Positions 9,359 through 18,383 of a stretch of DNA of 64,000 bases are shown piece by piece (the first letter of the stretch is position 1; every line of letters begins with the position of its first letter). Made by a program: the position numbers and the translations under genes. Under the pieces are notes generated by a model that did not search any database, was not told the origin of the DNA, and was given only the letters and a program-made list of their open reading frames with translations. The stretch covers positions 62,001 through 126,000 of the forward strand of contig NZ_FQXJ01000014.1 in assembly GCF_900129935.1 (NCBI RefSeq). The letters run 5' to 3'. The stretch is from Desulfosporosinus lacus DSM 15449 (GTDB taxonomy: Bacteria; Bacillota; Desulfitobacteriia; Desulfitobacteriales; Desulfitobacteriaceae).

Positions 9359-10540
9359 CTAGCGCTCAACCACAACGGCAATCCCCTGCCCGCCGCCGAT
9401 ACAAAGGGTCGCCAGGCCGAGTTTATCGTTTCTTTTCTTCATCTCATACAGTAAAGTAACGAGAATCCGGGTGCCGCTGGCACCAATCGGATGCCCTAAT
9501 GCAATGGCGCCTCCATTGACATTCACTTTCTTTGGTGGAAATCCTAATTCCTTGGCTACTGCTAAGGTCTGGGAGGCAAAGGCTTCATTGGCTTCAATAA
9601 GATCAAGCTCTTCCATCCTGATGTCTGCTTTCTGCAAAGCCTTTTTCACGGCGTTGACCGGTCCAACTCCCATAATAGCCGGATCCACCCCTGCCATTCC
9701 ATATCCTTTCAATACCGCAAGATAAGCGAGCCCTAAGGAATCAGCTTTCTCTTTACTCATCATGACACAGGCCGCCGCCGCATCATTAATGCCGGAAGCA
9801 TTGCCGGCGGTTACCGTACCGTCTGTTTTGAAAGCGGGTCTTAACTTCGCTAAAGTTTCCACCGTTGTTCCCGTCCGGGGGTGTTCATCGGTGTCGAAAA
9901 TAATCGGTTCCCCTTTCCTTTTCGGAATAACCACCGGTACGATCTCTTCCGCAAACCGTCCTTTTTCAATTGCAGCCACAGCCTTTTCCTGGCTCCCAGC
10001 TGCAAACTCATCCTGCTCCACGCGGCCAATGCCAAATCTTTCAGCGACATTCTCCGCAGTAATACCCATATGGTAATCATTAAAGGCACACCACAGACCA
10101 TCCTTGATCATGCTGTCTACAATTGTGCCGTTGCCCATGCGTTGGCCCCATCTGGCTTGATCTAAGACAAAGGGGGCATCCGACATGATTTCCATCCCGC
10201 CTGCTACAACAATATCTGCATCTCCGGCCATAATGGCCTGAGCCGCAGAAACAACCGATTTAAGTCCCGAACCGCAAACCACATTAATGGTTTGCGCAGT
10301 CGTTTCCACAGGCAGCCCTGCTTTTAAGGCTGCCTGGCGGGCGGGATTCTGACCCAGCCCGGCTTGCAAAACATTTCCCATGATGACTTCATCCACTTGC
10401 TCTCCTTGAATCCCTGCCCTGCGAACCGCTTCTTTAATAACCAGCGCCCCTAAATTTGTGGCTCCATACCCTTTCAGGGCACCACCGAATGAGGCGATGG
10501 GAGTACGAACCCCACTGACTATAACAACCTCTTGCAACAC
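9359..10540 (-). CDS. Thiolase / acetyl-CoA C-acetyltransferase
   Basis: Condensing or cleaving thiolase of 393 residues, full length. The acyl-carrying Cys89 lies in [10 protein letters not shown]. His350 is in [10 protein letters not shown] and the second catalytic Cys380 is in LCIGGGQG. All catalytic residues are intact. The start is TTG or the following codon, behind GAGGAATAG. It sits between an SDR and the thioredoxin pair in a sigma-54 operon. Degradation of a 3-ketoacyl-CoA to acetyl-CoA units is the likely direction. Confidence 0.92.
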   Translation of the reverse strand: MLQEVVIVSGVRTPIASFGGALKGYGATNLGALVIKEAVRRAGIQGEQVDEVIMGNVLQAGLGQNPARQAALKAGLPVETTAQTINVVCGSGLKSVVSAAQAIMAGDADIVVAGGMEIMSDAPFVLDQARWGQRMGNGTIVDSMIKDGLWCAFNDYHMGITAENVAERFGIGRVEQDEFAAGSQEKAVAAIEKGRFAEEIVPVVIPKRKGEPIIFDTDEHPRTGTTVETLAKLRPAFKTDGTVTAGNASGINDAAAACVMMSKEKADSLGLAYLAVLKGYGMAGVDPAIMGVGPVNAVKKALQKADIRMEELDLIEANEAFASQTLAVAKELGFPPKKVNVNGGAIALGHPIGASGTRILVTLLYEMKKRNDKLGLATLCIGGGQGIAVVVER

Positions 10541-10587
10541 TATTCCTCCTCGCCGCTATACTGTCGGCTTGCCGTTAGTACCCCGAG

Positions 10588-11331
10588 CTATCTGTACATG
10601 TAGCCGCCGGCCACCAAAAGTTCCTCACCTGTAACCCAGGAGGCTTCATCACTGCACAAATAAGCGACGGCGTCAGCTACTTCCGACGGTTTCCCCATTC
10701 TCTTAAATGCGGTCTTGTTGACCAAATCCTCAAGCACATTCTTCGGCACAGCACGCATCATCTCAGTATCAATCACACCGGGTCGTACACAGTTAACGTT
10801 GATATTATATCTTCCGCCTTCTCTGGCCAGACTCTTCGTCACAGCAATAATACCCGCTTTGGTAAAAGAATAATTAGCCTGTCCGGCTTCGCCGCTGGAA
10901 TTCGTCGAAGACAAATTGCAAATTTTTCCGTATTTCTTATCTTTCATAATCAGCCAAGCTTCTTGTGTGCAGTTAAATAAACCTTTACCATTCACGGCGA
11001 TCACATCATCCCATTGTTGCTCTGTCATTTTATGAAATATGGCATCTCGCGTAATTCCGGCATTATTCACAAGGATATCCACCGTACCAAACTTATCTGC
11101 AATCACTTCGAAAGCAGCTTTCACCTCAGGTCGATTGACAATATTACATCCCAGACCAATAGCCTTTTCGCCGCTGGGGTCAAGTTCGAGCGCCAATTGT
11201 TGAGCTCCGGCCGCATCGACATCAATAATCACAACCTTTGCTCCCTCAGCATAAAACTTCCTCACAATCGACTCCCCGATCCCTTTGGCTCCACCGGTAA
11301 TTAAGGCAATTCTTCCATCAAATCTTGCCAT
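10588..11331 (-). CDS. SDR oxidoreductase, first gene of the sigma-54 operon
   Basis: Second FabG-like dehydrogenase, 247 residues, with ITGGAKGIG near residue 10, NNAG, and YSFTK as the catalytic Tyr/Lys pair. It is clearly diverged from the SDR at 6798, so the two probably act on different hydroxyacyl substrates. ATG 11331 is preferred to the in-frame TTG at 11337 because GAAAGGTG fits it better. The -24/-12 promoter lies 80 bp upstream. Confidence 0.88.
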   Translation of the reverse strand: MARFDGRIALITGGAKGIGESIVRKFYAEGAKVVIIDVDAAGAQQLALELDPSGEKAIGLGCNIVNRPEVKAAFEVIADKFGTVDILVNNAGITRDAIFHKMTEQQWDDVIAVNGKGLFNCTQEAWLIMKDKKYGKICNLSSTNSSGEAGQANYSFTKAGIIAVTKSLAREGGRYNINVNCVRPGVIDTEMMRAVPKNVLEDLVNKTAFKRMGKPSEVADAVAYLCSDEASWVTGEELLVAGGYMYR

Positions 11332-11411
11332 AAACAAACAACACCTTTCTCTACATACTTTTTTGTTCAGAGCTACCTCTCCAACATCTTATGGGTCATA
11401 TTTTTAACACA

Positions 11412-11427
11412 CGCAAAAAACATGCCA
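11412..11427 (-). promoter_or_regulatory. Sigma-54 (-24/-12) promoter of the SDR-thiolase operon
   Basis: On the minus strand the sequence reads TGGCAT-N5-TTGCG, matching TGGCAC-N5-TTGCW at the GG and GC positions with exact spacing. It precedes the SDR gene. See the upstream site at 11509-11553. Confidence 0.85.
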
Positions 11428-11508
11428 GATGATAAACGAGTATTTATGTTCGATTTGTAAAGAGTTTTTAGGAATCTTGAAGTAAGTCTTCATGGCATAA
11501 ACTCTTCG

Positions 11509-11553
11509 TATATAGCAAATTCGCTATAATTTATATTGTAGATTTACTATATA
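11509..11553. promoter_or_regulatory. Putative enhancer (UAS) for the sigma-54 activator, copy 1
   Basis: TATATAGCAAA (11509-11519) and TTTACTATATA (11543-11553) form an inverted repeat with a 23-bp spacer, 10 of 11 positions matching. The near edge is 82 bp from the -24 element at 11427. The same arrangement and distance occur at 13225-13269. Confidence 0.75.
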
Positions 11554-11586
11554 TATTATTTTTACAACTAAAAGGATGAAAGACAA

Positions 11587-11629
11587 AATCAAAGCCTCTT
11601 CAAACTGAACTGCTGAAGAGGCTTTGATT
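11587..11629 (-). terminator. Terminator of the sigma-54 activator gene
   Basis: A 15-bp stem (11587-11601 with 11615-11629) is followed on the minus strand by TTTTGTCTTTC. It lies 20 bp beyond the activator stop. It insulates the activator from the SDR operon downstream. Confidence 0.85.
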
Positions 11630-11648
11630 CATATTCATATTCAACTTT

Positions 11649-13082
11649 TTATTCCTGATTCCTTAGATTGACCACTTGAACCTTTCTGTAGATTGCTGAG
11701 CGGTCAACGCATAGTATCCTCGCTGCTTCACTTACGCATCCATTACATTCATGTAAAATATTTTTGATATATTCCTTCTCGACTTGATCCATCGTCTTCT
11801 TGAGTGGGGCTTTTGAACTTACAGTAATACGAAAGCTCCCGTTTTCTTGATGATTTAGGTTAGTCACAATATTTCGCGCTAAATTTGTCATTTCTTCAAC
11901 CTGATAATCGATCACCCGGCCCCTGGTTGTTATCGCTAAGCGTTCAATCAAATTGCGAAGTTCGCGGACATTTCCAGGCCAACTATAGTTCAGAAATCCT
12001 TGGAGGGTTTCAGCTGAAAACACCTTGTCGTACCCATACTTTTTATTTAATTCTTCTAAGAAGATATTACTCATAGTCATAATGTCCTCGGGACGTTCGC
12101 GCAGAGGAGTTAAATGAAGAGGAACGACATTAATCCGGTAAAAGAGATCTTCCCGAAAGGTTTTACCCGCAACCATCACTTTCAAATCACGATTTGTCGC
12201 AGAAATTAAGCGAAAGTTTACTTTTTTTGAAGTAGTTCCCCCTATTCTTCTCACTTCGCCGTCCTCTAAGACACGCAATAATTTTGCCTGAAGGATAAGC
12301 GGCATCTCACCAATCTCATCAAGGAAGATCGTCCCCTTATCGGCCAGTTCAAATAATCCCGGTTTTCCCTTGGCATCCGCACCCGTAAAGGATCCCTTTT
12401 CATAACCGAACAATTCAGCTTCAATTAAGTTTTCGGGAATCGCTGAACAATTCACCGTGATAAAGGCTTCTTTCGATCGGCCACTGATACTATATAGATA
12501 CTTTGCCAGTATTTCTTTACCTGTACCAGATTGGCCGTATAAGAGGACAGATGTTTCTGTTGGTCCTACCGAATTCGCTTCAAGCAGTAAGTTTTTCATT
12601 GCCAGACTCTCAGCAACTAAATGCCGGTTCTTAAAACCTTGATCCCTTAAATATTGAACTTCATCTTTATAGCGTTGAACAAGTTCCCGCTCTTTGTCCA
12701 GAGTCTGAGCTAATTTCACAAGCGTATCCTGATCCCGGCTATTACTGATAACCATCGTAATGTTTCCATGAGTATCAAGTAACGGCCGGCTGGTGCACAT
12801 CAGATTTAAACCATCCCGGGTTTTGATTACTCCAGTCACTGTTGTCCTCTTCTCAATGGCTTCCAGAGCAATTGATTTATCCCAATAACCTTCTTCAACA
12901 AGTTCTCTGATATTTTTACCGACCATTTTCGTCGTTGGTAAGTTCAGAAGTCGTTCGGCTGTCGGATTTACCATTAAAATATTCCCCGTGGCATCGGTAA
13001 CAAAAATTGAATCATAAGAATTATCCATGACTTCTTGAAGGGAATATGAGTTACTTTTAATAGAACTTTTTGTCTCAATCAT
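11649..13082 (-). CDS. Sigma-54 dependent activator with PAS sensor
   Basis: Enhancer-binding protein of 477 residues. An N-terminal PAS domain spans about residues 15-125. The AAA+ core has Walker A GQSGTGKE, the sigma-54 contact loop GSFTGA (Ser where Ala is usual) and Walker B GTIFLDEIG. A Fis-type helix-turn-helix ends it (VSEAARILCVDRSAIYRKV). The ATG at 13082 follows AGAAGGG; an upstream GTG in frame is less likely. No response-regulator receiver is present, so the PAS domain or its ligand should sense the signal directly. It lies between the two operons carrying its predicted sites. Confidence 0.93.
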   Translation of the reverse strand: MIETKSSIKSNSYSLQEVMDNSYDSIFVTDATGNILMVNPTAERLLNLPTTKMVGKNIRELVEEGYWDKSIALEAIEKRTTVTGVIKTRDGLNLMCTSRPLLDTHGNITMVISNSRDQDTLVKLAQTLDKERELVQRYKDEVQYLRDQGFKNRHLVAESLAMKNLLLEANSVGPTETSVLLYGQSGTGKEILAKYLYSISGRSKEAFITVNCSAIPENLIEAELFGYEKGSFTGADAKGKPGLFELADKGTIFLDEIGEMPLILQAKLLRVLEDGEVRRIGGTTSKKVNFRLISATNRDLKVMVAGKTFREDLFYRINVVPLHLTPLRERPEDIMTMSNIFLEELNKKYGYDKVFSAETLQGFLNYSWPGNVRELRNLIERLAITTRGRVIDYQVEEMTNLARNIVTNLNHQENGSFRITVSSKAPLKKTMDQVEKEYIKNILHECNGCVSEAARILCVDRSAIYRKVQVVNLRNQE

Positions 13083-13224
13083 TAATTTCACCCTTCTATT
13101 AATTAAAATAATTCACGGACAGAAAAAATTATAAAGTATAAATAATTATAAATTATAATAAAGAATTGAACAACACATGTGATATTGATTTACTGTCATT
13201 GTTAAATGTGTTGCATTTATTACA

Positions 13225-13269
13225 TATATAGTAAAAACACAACATAAAGCGTCGTAATTTTACTATATA
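13225..13269. promoter_or_regulatory. Putative enhancer (UAS) for the sigma-54 activator, copy 2
   Basis: TATATAGTAAA (13225-13235) and TTTACTATATA (13259-13269) form a perfect inverted repeat with a 23-bp spacer, extending to 13 bp per arm at 13224-13236 and 13258-13270. Its edge is 82 bp from the -24 element at 13351. A second weaker dyad, CAACACAT (13171-13178) with ATGTGTTG (13206-13213), lies beside it. Confidence 0.78.
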
Positions 13270-13350
13270 TTCTCTCTGAGTAAGATTATGATTATCCATT
13301 CAAACGGCAGATTAGACTTCTAACTTCTATTTGTATCTTACACATGTATT

Positions 13351-13366
13351 TGGCATGATTTTTGCT
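13351..13366 (+). promoter_or_regulatory. Sigma-54 (-24/-12) promoter of the CoA-transferase operon
   Basis: TGGCAT-N5-TTGCT matches the consensus with exact 5-bp spacing. The start point would be near 13377. The leader carries AAAGGAG before the ATG at 13417. Confidence 0.88.
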
Positions 13367-13416
13367 TATAGATAGTTTAGCCCAAATTCTTATATTTTGA
13401 AAGGAGTGTCTTCCCA

Positions 13417-14721
13417 ATGGATTGGAGAGAAACGTATAAGAGCCGCTTAACAACTGCTGATGAAGCAGTAAAAGTCGTTAAGTCAGGTGATTTCGTTATA
13501 CCCGGTCATGCAGCAAGCGAATCAGAACTACTTGTCAATGCTCTAGCCAAACGTTACCTTGAGTTGGAAAATGTCACCATAATCCAAGGGGTTGCCCTTG
13601 GTAGTTCACCTTACTGCAAACCTGAAATGGCAGGTCATTTTATCTTGAAATCCATGTTTGTCGGTGCAAATACCCGAAAATCAATCTGGGAAAACCGTGG
13701 GACCTTCTTCCCGCTGATGTTCCATGAGTTCCCTCGGGCTTTTCGCGAAGGTTATTTAGGATCTGATGTCTTTATCACGATGGTTAGCCCGCCTGATGAA
13801 CATGGCTACTGCAGTCTGGGAATGTCAGTTGATCACTCGAAAGAGTTAGTAAAATGTGCGAAGACAGTCATCGCTGAAGTCAATCCAAATGTCCCACGTA
13901 CCTATGGAGATACCTTTGTTCATGTCAGTGATCTTGATTACATTGTAGAAAACCATGGCCCTATTTTGGAACTCACTCGTTTTGCAACCATGGATGAAGT
14001 TACTCAAGCCATTGGTCGAAATGTAGCTAAACTTATTAAAAATGGCGATACTCTCCAAATGGGCGCCGGAACTATACCGGATGCCATACTTTATTACCTC
14101 AAGGATAAACGTGACCTGGGCATTCACACGGAAATGATTTCCGATGGTCTTATTGATCTTATTGAGTCCGGAATCGTTAATGGCTCTAAAAAAACCTTAA
14201 ATCCAGGAAAAATTATTCTAACCTTTGCTCAAGGGAGTAAGAAGGTTTACGAATATATCAATTTAAATCCTATGTTTCAATTTCATCCCGTTGATTACGT
14301 CAACAACCCTTGTGTCATCGCTCAAAATGATAATATGGTGGCCATCAATTCTGCCTTAGAAATTGACTTGAGCGGTCAAGTTTGTGCTGAAGCCCTGGGG
14401 TCCAAACAGTACAGTGGCATCGGCGGACAATTAGACTTTATCCGGGGCGCAGCAGCTTCCAAGAATGGTCGACCCATTATTGTCCTCCAATCCACTGCTA
14501 AAAACGCCACAATCTCAAGAATTTCCTGTCAACTAAAACCAGGAACCCCTGTAACGACAACTCGTAATGATGTTCGTTGGGTTGTTACTGAATATGGAGC
14601 CGTTAATTTATTTTGCAAATCTGAAAGAGAACGAGCCGCAGCACTTATCAGCATCGCCCATCCCAACTTTAGAGCTGAATTGAAAGGCCAATATGCTGAA
14701 ATTTACGGTCGGGTTTTATAA
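13417..14721 (+). CDS. Acetyl-CoA hydrolase/transferase family CoA-transferase
   Basis: CoA-transferase of 434 residues, close to 4-hydroxybutyrate or butyryl-CoA:acetate CoA-transferases in length and layout. N-terminal half from TYKSRLTTADEAVKVVKSG; GAGTIPDAILYYL near residue 217; C-terminal signature VTEYGAVNLF and SIAHPNFRAEL. It moves CoA between acyl-CoA and a free acid, so it would activate the pathway substrate. It is the first gene behind the sigma-54 promoter. The exact acid cannot be assigned. Confidence 0.9.
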   Translation: MDWRETYKSRLTTADEAVKVVKSGDFVIPGHAASESELLVNALAKRYLELENVTIIQGVALGSSPYCKPEMAGHFILKSMFVGANTRKSIWENRGTFFPLMFHEFPRAFREGYLGSDVFITMVSPPDEHGYCSLGMSVDHSKELVKCAKTVIAEVNPNVPRTYGDTFVHVSDLDYIVENHGPILELTRFATMDEVTQAIGRNVAKLIKNGDTLQMGAGTIPDAILYYLKDKRDLGIHTEMISDGLIDLIESGIVNGSKKTLNPGKIILTFAQGSKKVYEYINLNPMFQFHPVDYVNNPCVIAQNDNMVAINSALEIDLSGQVCAEALGSKQYSGIGGQLDFIRGAAASKNGRPIIVLQSTAKNATISRISCQLKPGTPVTTTRNDVRWVVTEYGAVNLFCKSERERAAALISIAHPNFRAELKGQYAEIYGRVL

Positions 14722-15086
14722 AGAGAATCAAAAAGGGCGCTCGGGTCGGGCAGCTTCCCGTACATCCTGCAAGACCAGCTAATTCGTGCGAAGACAGTGT
14801 CTTCGTCACTCAGCATTCCGAGGCTCGCCCACGCGCTTGCGCGGGAGCTTCGCCAAACCTCCGGGTAATACCTGAGGTGAACCTCTGGCCATGGATGGCC
14901 GAGTGTCCCCGTAGCCATGGATGGCGAGAGGGGACCAGTGGCTCCGCTTCCCACGCAAGCTTTGTGGACCGTTCCGCCTCTCCATGAAATTCGTTCACTC
15001 CTGTACGAGAAGCTGCCTTTCGGGTCTACGAATTATATTTTTGCGGTTAGAATTTAGAATAAAGAAAATAACGAGGTGGAATTATT
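14722..15086. repeat. GC-rich structured intergenic element with terminal inverted repeats
   Basis: This 365-bp gap contains an element bounded by GGCAGCTTCCCGTACA (14749-14764) and TGTACGAGAAGCTGCC (15002-15017), which match as an inverted repeat at 15 of 16 positions. Inside, GCCATGGATGGC-like words occur twice (about 14888-14899 and 14911-14924), with GGTGAACCTC and other short palindromes. No credible ORF fits. It looks like a MITE-like insertion or a structured RNA between two genes of one operon. The thiolase that follows has its own site, GAGGTGGAATTATT. Confidence 0.55.
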
Positions 15087-16394
15087 ATGAGCTTTCAAAA
15101 AAGCAAGGATGATATCGTTTGTGTGAGTGCCGTGAGAACTCCCTTTGGCAAATTCGGTGGTTCAATGAAAGATATTGATATTTACGATCTCGGGGCCATT
15201 GCCATGAGAAACTCAATGGAAAGGATCAACCTGGATCCGGCTTTAATTGATGAAGTATGGTGGGGTAATGGGGATACCAGCAGCACAAAGGATCCCTTTA
15301 CACCCGTTGTCGCACGTCAAACAATGCTGAAAGCAGGGATTTCCCCCGAGACCCCTTCGCTCTCCTATGACCAAGCTTGCACCTCTGCCCTGAGTACCGT
15401 TAAATATGGAGCCCGAAGCATCAAATTGGGGGAAGCGAAGATTGTCATGACCGGAGGGTCAACGAGTTTCAGCACTGTTCCTTTTTTACTCCGAGACATT
15501 CGCTGGGAAGGAAAAAAGCATTCTTCCTTTATGATCGAAGATCCGATTATTCCCCTAGGCTATAAGGATTATGCACCTGTAGCTGTCGATTCGGGTTTTG
15601 TAGCCATTGAGTATGGTGTATCCCGCGAAGAACAAGATGAGTTAGCTCTAGACAGCCATCTAAAATACGGTAAAGCCAGGGAAGGCGGATTTTTTAAAAA
15701 TGAAATGCAGCCCCTTGAAATAACTCAAAAGGACAAAAAAGGAAATGTCATCTCCTCTAAAGTCTTAGATATTGATGAACAATACCGTCCTGATATCACT
15801 ATGGATAAACTGGCGAAATTAAAACCGATTTTCGGCAACCCAACCTGTACCGCAGGCAATGCCCCAGGAATGAATGACGGTGCTACAGCTCAAATAATTA
15901 CAACCAGAGAAAATGCCGAGCAATTGGGGTTACCTATTCTTTATACCTTGGTTGCAATTTCTGCCATTGCCCTGCAACCAAGAATTATGCCTGTCTCCCC
16001 TGCTTTTGCCATTAAGAAATGTCTGGATGACGCAAAAATGACCATGGATGACATCAAATTGATCGAAATCAATGAGGCCTTTGCCTGCGTTCCCTTGGTT
16101 TCACTTAAACTCTTATCCAATGAACGATTCCTTAAGAGTGACTACAAGGCGATGGTTAACGAAGCCTCAACTCAACCGATCTTGGATAATGATAATACTC
16201 AATATCGAAAGCTTAAGGAAAAGCTCAATCCTAACGGAAGTGCCATCGCTGTCGGTCACCCAAACACGGCAAGCGGTGCACGTATAATGATGACTGCTGC
16301 CTATAATCTCCAAGAAAATGGCGGCGGCTATGCGGCTTGTGCTATTTGTGGCGGCTTAACTCAGGGTGCCGGAGCAATAATTTGGGTCGAATAA
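15087..16394 (+). CDS. Thiolase family protein, second operon
   Basis: Thiolase of 435 residues, about 40 longer than the one at 9359. The nucleophile Cys98 is in SYDQACTSA, His391 in AVGHPNTASG and Cys421 in AICGGLTQG. An insertion near residues 340-380 (FLKSDYKAMVNEAS onward) accounts for the length. The divergent motifs suggest a different chain length or branched substrate from the first thiolase. It is transcribed with the CoA-transferase across the structured element. Confidence 0.88.
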   Translation: MSFQKSKDDIVCVSAVRTPFGKFGGSMKDIDIYDLGAIAMRNSMERINLDPALIDEVWWGNGDTSSTKDPFTPVVARQTMLKAGISPETPSLSYDQACTSALSTVKYGARSIKLGEAKIVMTGGSTSFSTVPFLLRDIRWEGKKHSSFMIEDPIIPLGYKDYAPVAVDSGFVAIEYGVSREEQDELALDSHLKYGKAREGGFFKNEMQPLEITQKDKKGNVISSKVLDIDEQYRPDITMDKLAKLKPIFGNPTCTAGNAPGMNDGATAQIITTRENAEQLGLPILYTLVAISAIALQPRIMPVSPAFAIKKCLDDAKMTMDDIKLIEINEAFACVPLVSLKLLSNERFLKSDYKAMVNEASTQPILDNDNTQYRKLKEKLNPNGSAIAVGHPNTASGARIMMTAAYNLQENGGGYAACAICGGLTQGAGAIIWVE

Positions 16395-16424
16395 ACACTG
16401 CTTACGAAGCAATTTTTAGTAGGG

Positions 16425-16613
16425 TCAGTTCTCTATGCTTTCCGAATCATTAAGATTAGTACGTTTTAGAGCTTTGGTGGGTAATATCAACATAATCATT
16501 ACGGCAACTAAAGCTGCCATCGGAATTTGAATCACATAATCCCGAAGTCTGAGTGGTTGGTTGGGGAAAATATTTTCGTGGCCGAAATTGGCAATGTAAT
16601 AGAGCTTACACGG
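16425..16613 (-). pseudogene. C-terminal remnant of a membrane transporter
   Basis: About 62 residues in frame from MPCKLYYIANFG, with one strongly hydrophobic segment (IPMAALVAVMIMLILP) and a charged tail. It looks like the last helix of a permease whose upstream part is gone. There is no ribosome site. The family is not recognised. Confidence 0.35.
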
Positions 16614-16725
16614 CATGGAGCAAAGCTGGCCAATAACGTTAAACAAGAAGTCTGATTACCCTATGAAAAGTCTTTGCAAGGGTTTTCTTTAACAGTCAAA
16701 AACAAAGGAGCTTAGTTGCCATTCA

Positions 16726-16751
16726 AGAAGAGACCAATTGGTCTCTTTTTG
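16726..16751. terminator. Bidirectional terminator
   Basis: The palindrome AAGAGACCAATTGGTCTCTT (16728-16747) is followed by a T-run. It separates the thiolase operon from the CcdA-like gene. Confidence 0.75.
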
Positions 16752-16804
16752 TTACGAATAACAAGTGCTAGTTTCTGTAATCTCCATACTCAAAGTCAAA
16801 TCTT

Positions 16805-17434
16805 CTAAAATCCTAAATAGAACATATAAAAGGCAATGAGCAGAATTACACTGCCCATAACGAACTTCAACCCTTTGCTGAATGTACCGTACCTATTGTT
16901 AGATGTCATATTTCTTACAAACCCGATAGATGTTCCTGCTACAATTACTAAGGCACTATGACCTATAGAATAGAGCAATAACAACACAATCCCCCAGATT
17001 AAGCTGCCTTTATCCGCCACAATCGCAAGAAGGGTAATCAGAACAGGGGTTGCACAGGGGGATGAAAAAAGTCCGCCCAATATTCCTGCAATAAAGGCTC
17101 CGATATACCCTCTTCTGGTGTTCTTGGCAATAAGAGTAGTTGATGGAATGAAATTGTAAATCTCCCAGGTTTGCAAGGCCATTAAAGCCATCAGTACCCC
17201 CAACAAAAGATACCACCAGGAAGCAGATGTTCCCATTAGTTTGCCCACAAGTGAAGATACTGTTCCCAATATGGTAAAGGTGACTGCTGAGCCTGCCGAA
17301 AAGGTAAGGGAAAGCCGAAAGGCCTTTTTAGGATCGTTGTTTCCCGTGCCGCCTACATAGCCTATTACAAGTGGAACACTTGATAAGGAGCAAGGCGTTA
17401 GAGAAGTTAACACCCCGGCAAGCAACGCAAGCAA
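16805..17434 (-). CDS. ccdA: CcdA/DsbD-like membrane thiol transporter, probable N-terminal frameshift
   Basis: Six-helix membrane protein that carries reducing equivalents across the membrane for cytochrome c or disulfide biogenesis. It has 209 residues from the first in-frame start (TTG 17434). The two redox Cys motifs are visible: LTSLTPCSLSS near residue 15 and SSPCATPVLITL near residue 122. Upstream of the TTG the same frame still reads DILSTLISQSIWIAP with no start. A second frame at 17470-17541 reads WWSKETAVRLLSLGVVGFL, a plausible continuation. A one-base indel near 17480 is therefore likely, or a rare ATT start. Confidence 0.75.
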   Translation of the reverse strand: MLALLAGVLTSLTPCSLSSVPLVIGYVGGTGNNDPKKAFRLSLTFSAGSAVTFTILGTVSSLVGKLMGTSASWWYLLLGVLMALMALQTWEIYNFIPSTTLIAKNTRRGYIGAFIAGILGGLFSSPCATPVLITLLAIVADKGSLIWGIVLLLLYSIGHSALVIVAGTSIGFVRNMTSNNRYGTFSKGLKFVMGSVILLIAFYMFYLGF

Positions 17435-17571
17435 GGGAGCTATCCATATGCTTTGCGAGATAAGTGTCGAAAGAATATCAAGAATCCGACAACACCCAAA
17501 CTTAAAAGTCTAACTGCGGTCTCCTTGGACCACCAGTCAAACCTTAGTATATTTAACTCACTTACTCCTAT

Positions 17572-17838
17572 TTACCATACTAAAGAGATAAATCCATCCT
17601 CACGTGCTTCATACATCCCTGTAAGCACTACCCCGTCATCGATGAGATCGTCCACGAGGGATTTTCGCTCCAGCGGAAAACACAAAGCCGTATTGCAACC
17701 GGACCGTAAGCTACGGGGCGTCGGAATACTGGCAAAAGGACAATTATAACGAGAGAGTACCTTCTCCGCGCCTAAAGCTTCAGTCAATGAAGGGAAGGTG
17801 ATCAGGGCCCTATATTCTTTCAACTTTCCATATAACAT
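17572..17838 (-). CDS. DUF3343 protein (putative Se/S carrier-like)
   Basis: 88-residue cytoplasmic protein. ITFPSLTEALGAEKVL and PTPRSLRSGCNTALCF match the DUF3343 pattern, with a conserved Cys before the second strand. It starts at ATG behind GAGGAGGGGTGCA. Such proteins often sit beside selenium or sulfur handling genes. Here it precedes the CcdA-like gene, so a thiol/redox role is plausible but unproven. Confidence 0.72.
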   Translation of the reverse strand: MLYGKLKEYRALITFPSLTEALGAEKVLSRYNCPFASIPTPRSLRSGCNTALCFPLERKSLVDDLIDDGVVLTGMYEAREDGFISLVW

Positions 17839-18383
17839 TGCACCCCTCCTCTTTTGACGCTTCTCGGATTTTATTATTTGCTAAATTGGAAGACTCGTTG
17901 GAAAAATGATACATATAGACACTTTAGCTTCGCAAGGTACAGTAAACTAAATTATATAGAGGATCCCCTTTCTATCCAAAATTCTATGCTGCCATGAAAA
18001 ACAGATAAGTCATGCAATAATAGCATTTTATAATAGAGACCACTCGAATTCGACGAGTGGTCTCTACTTTTTCAATTCGGCAATAACCGTTACACAGGTT
18101 GAAGCGGCTTTGTCACCGATTTGCCTGTCCCAAATTGAAAGGCACCTTTCAATTTGGGACAGGGCAGACATCTAGGTAACCACCAATCCCTAAAGATTCA
18201 ACTAATTCCCAAAAGTACAGATACTCATTTAATGGGTCTTAAGTCAGATGTTTCTAATTACCCAAAGATCAAACTCGGCTTAAGAAATGATGACCAGGCT
18301 GTAACCTTTGTCCGAACCAACTCATAGAATATACAGATAGGCTGATCGAAAAGCCGTCAATAGGAACAAGAGGAGTGAAGATA
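17839..18383. other. Gene-free stretch with a terminator and a 19-bp palindrome
   Basis: At 18035-18065 AGAGACCACTCG pairs with CGAGTGGTCTCT and ACTTTTT follows: a good terminator. At 18124-18163 a perfect 19-bp stem (starting CCTGTCCCAAATTG) has only a 2-nt loop and no T-run, more like a mobile palindrome than a terminator. No ORF is credible. Confidence 0.6.

Noticed and set aside
14703-14998. Two minus-strand ORFs in the gap between CoA-transferase and thiolase
   Set aside because: They come from palindromic GC-rich sequence, are antisense to the operon and have no start site.
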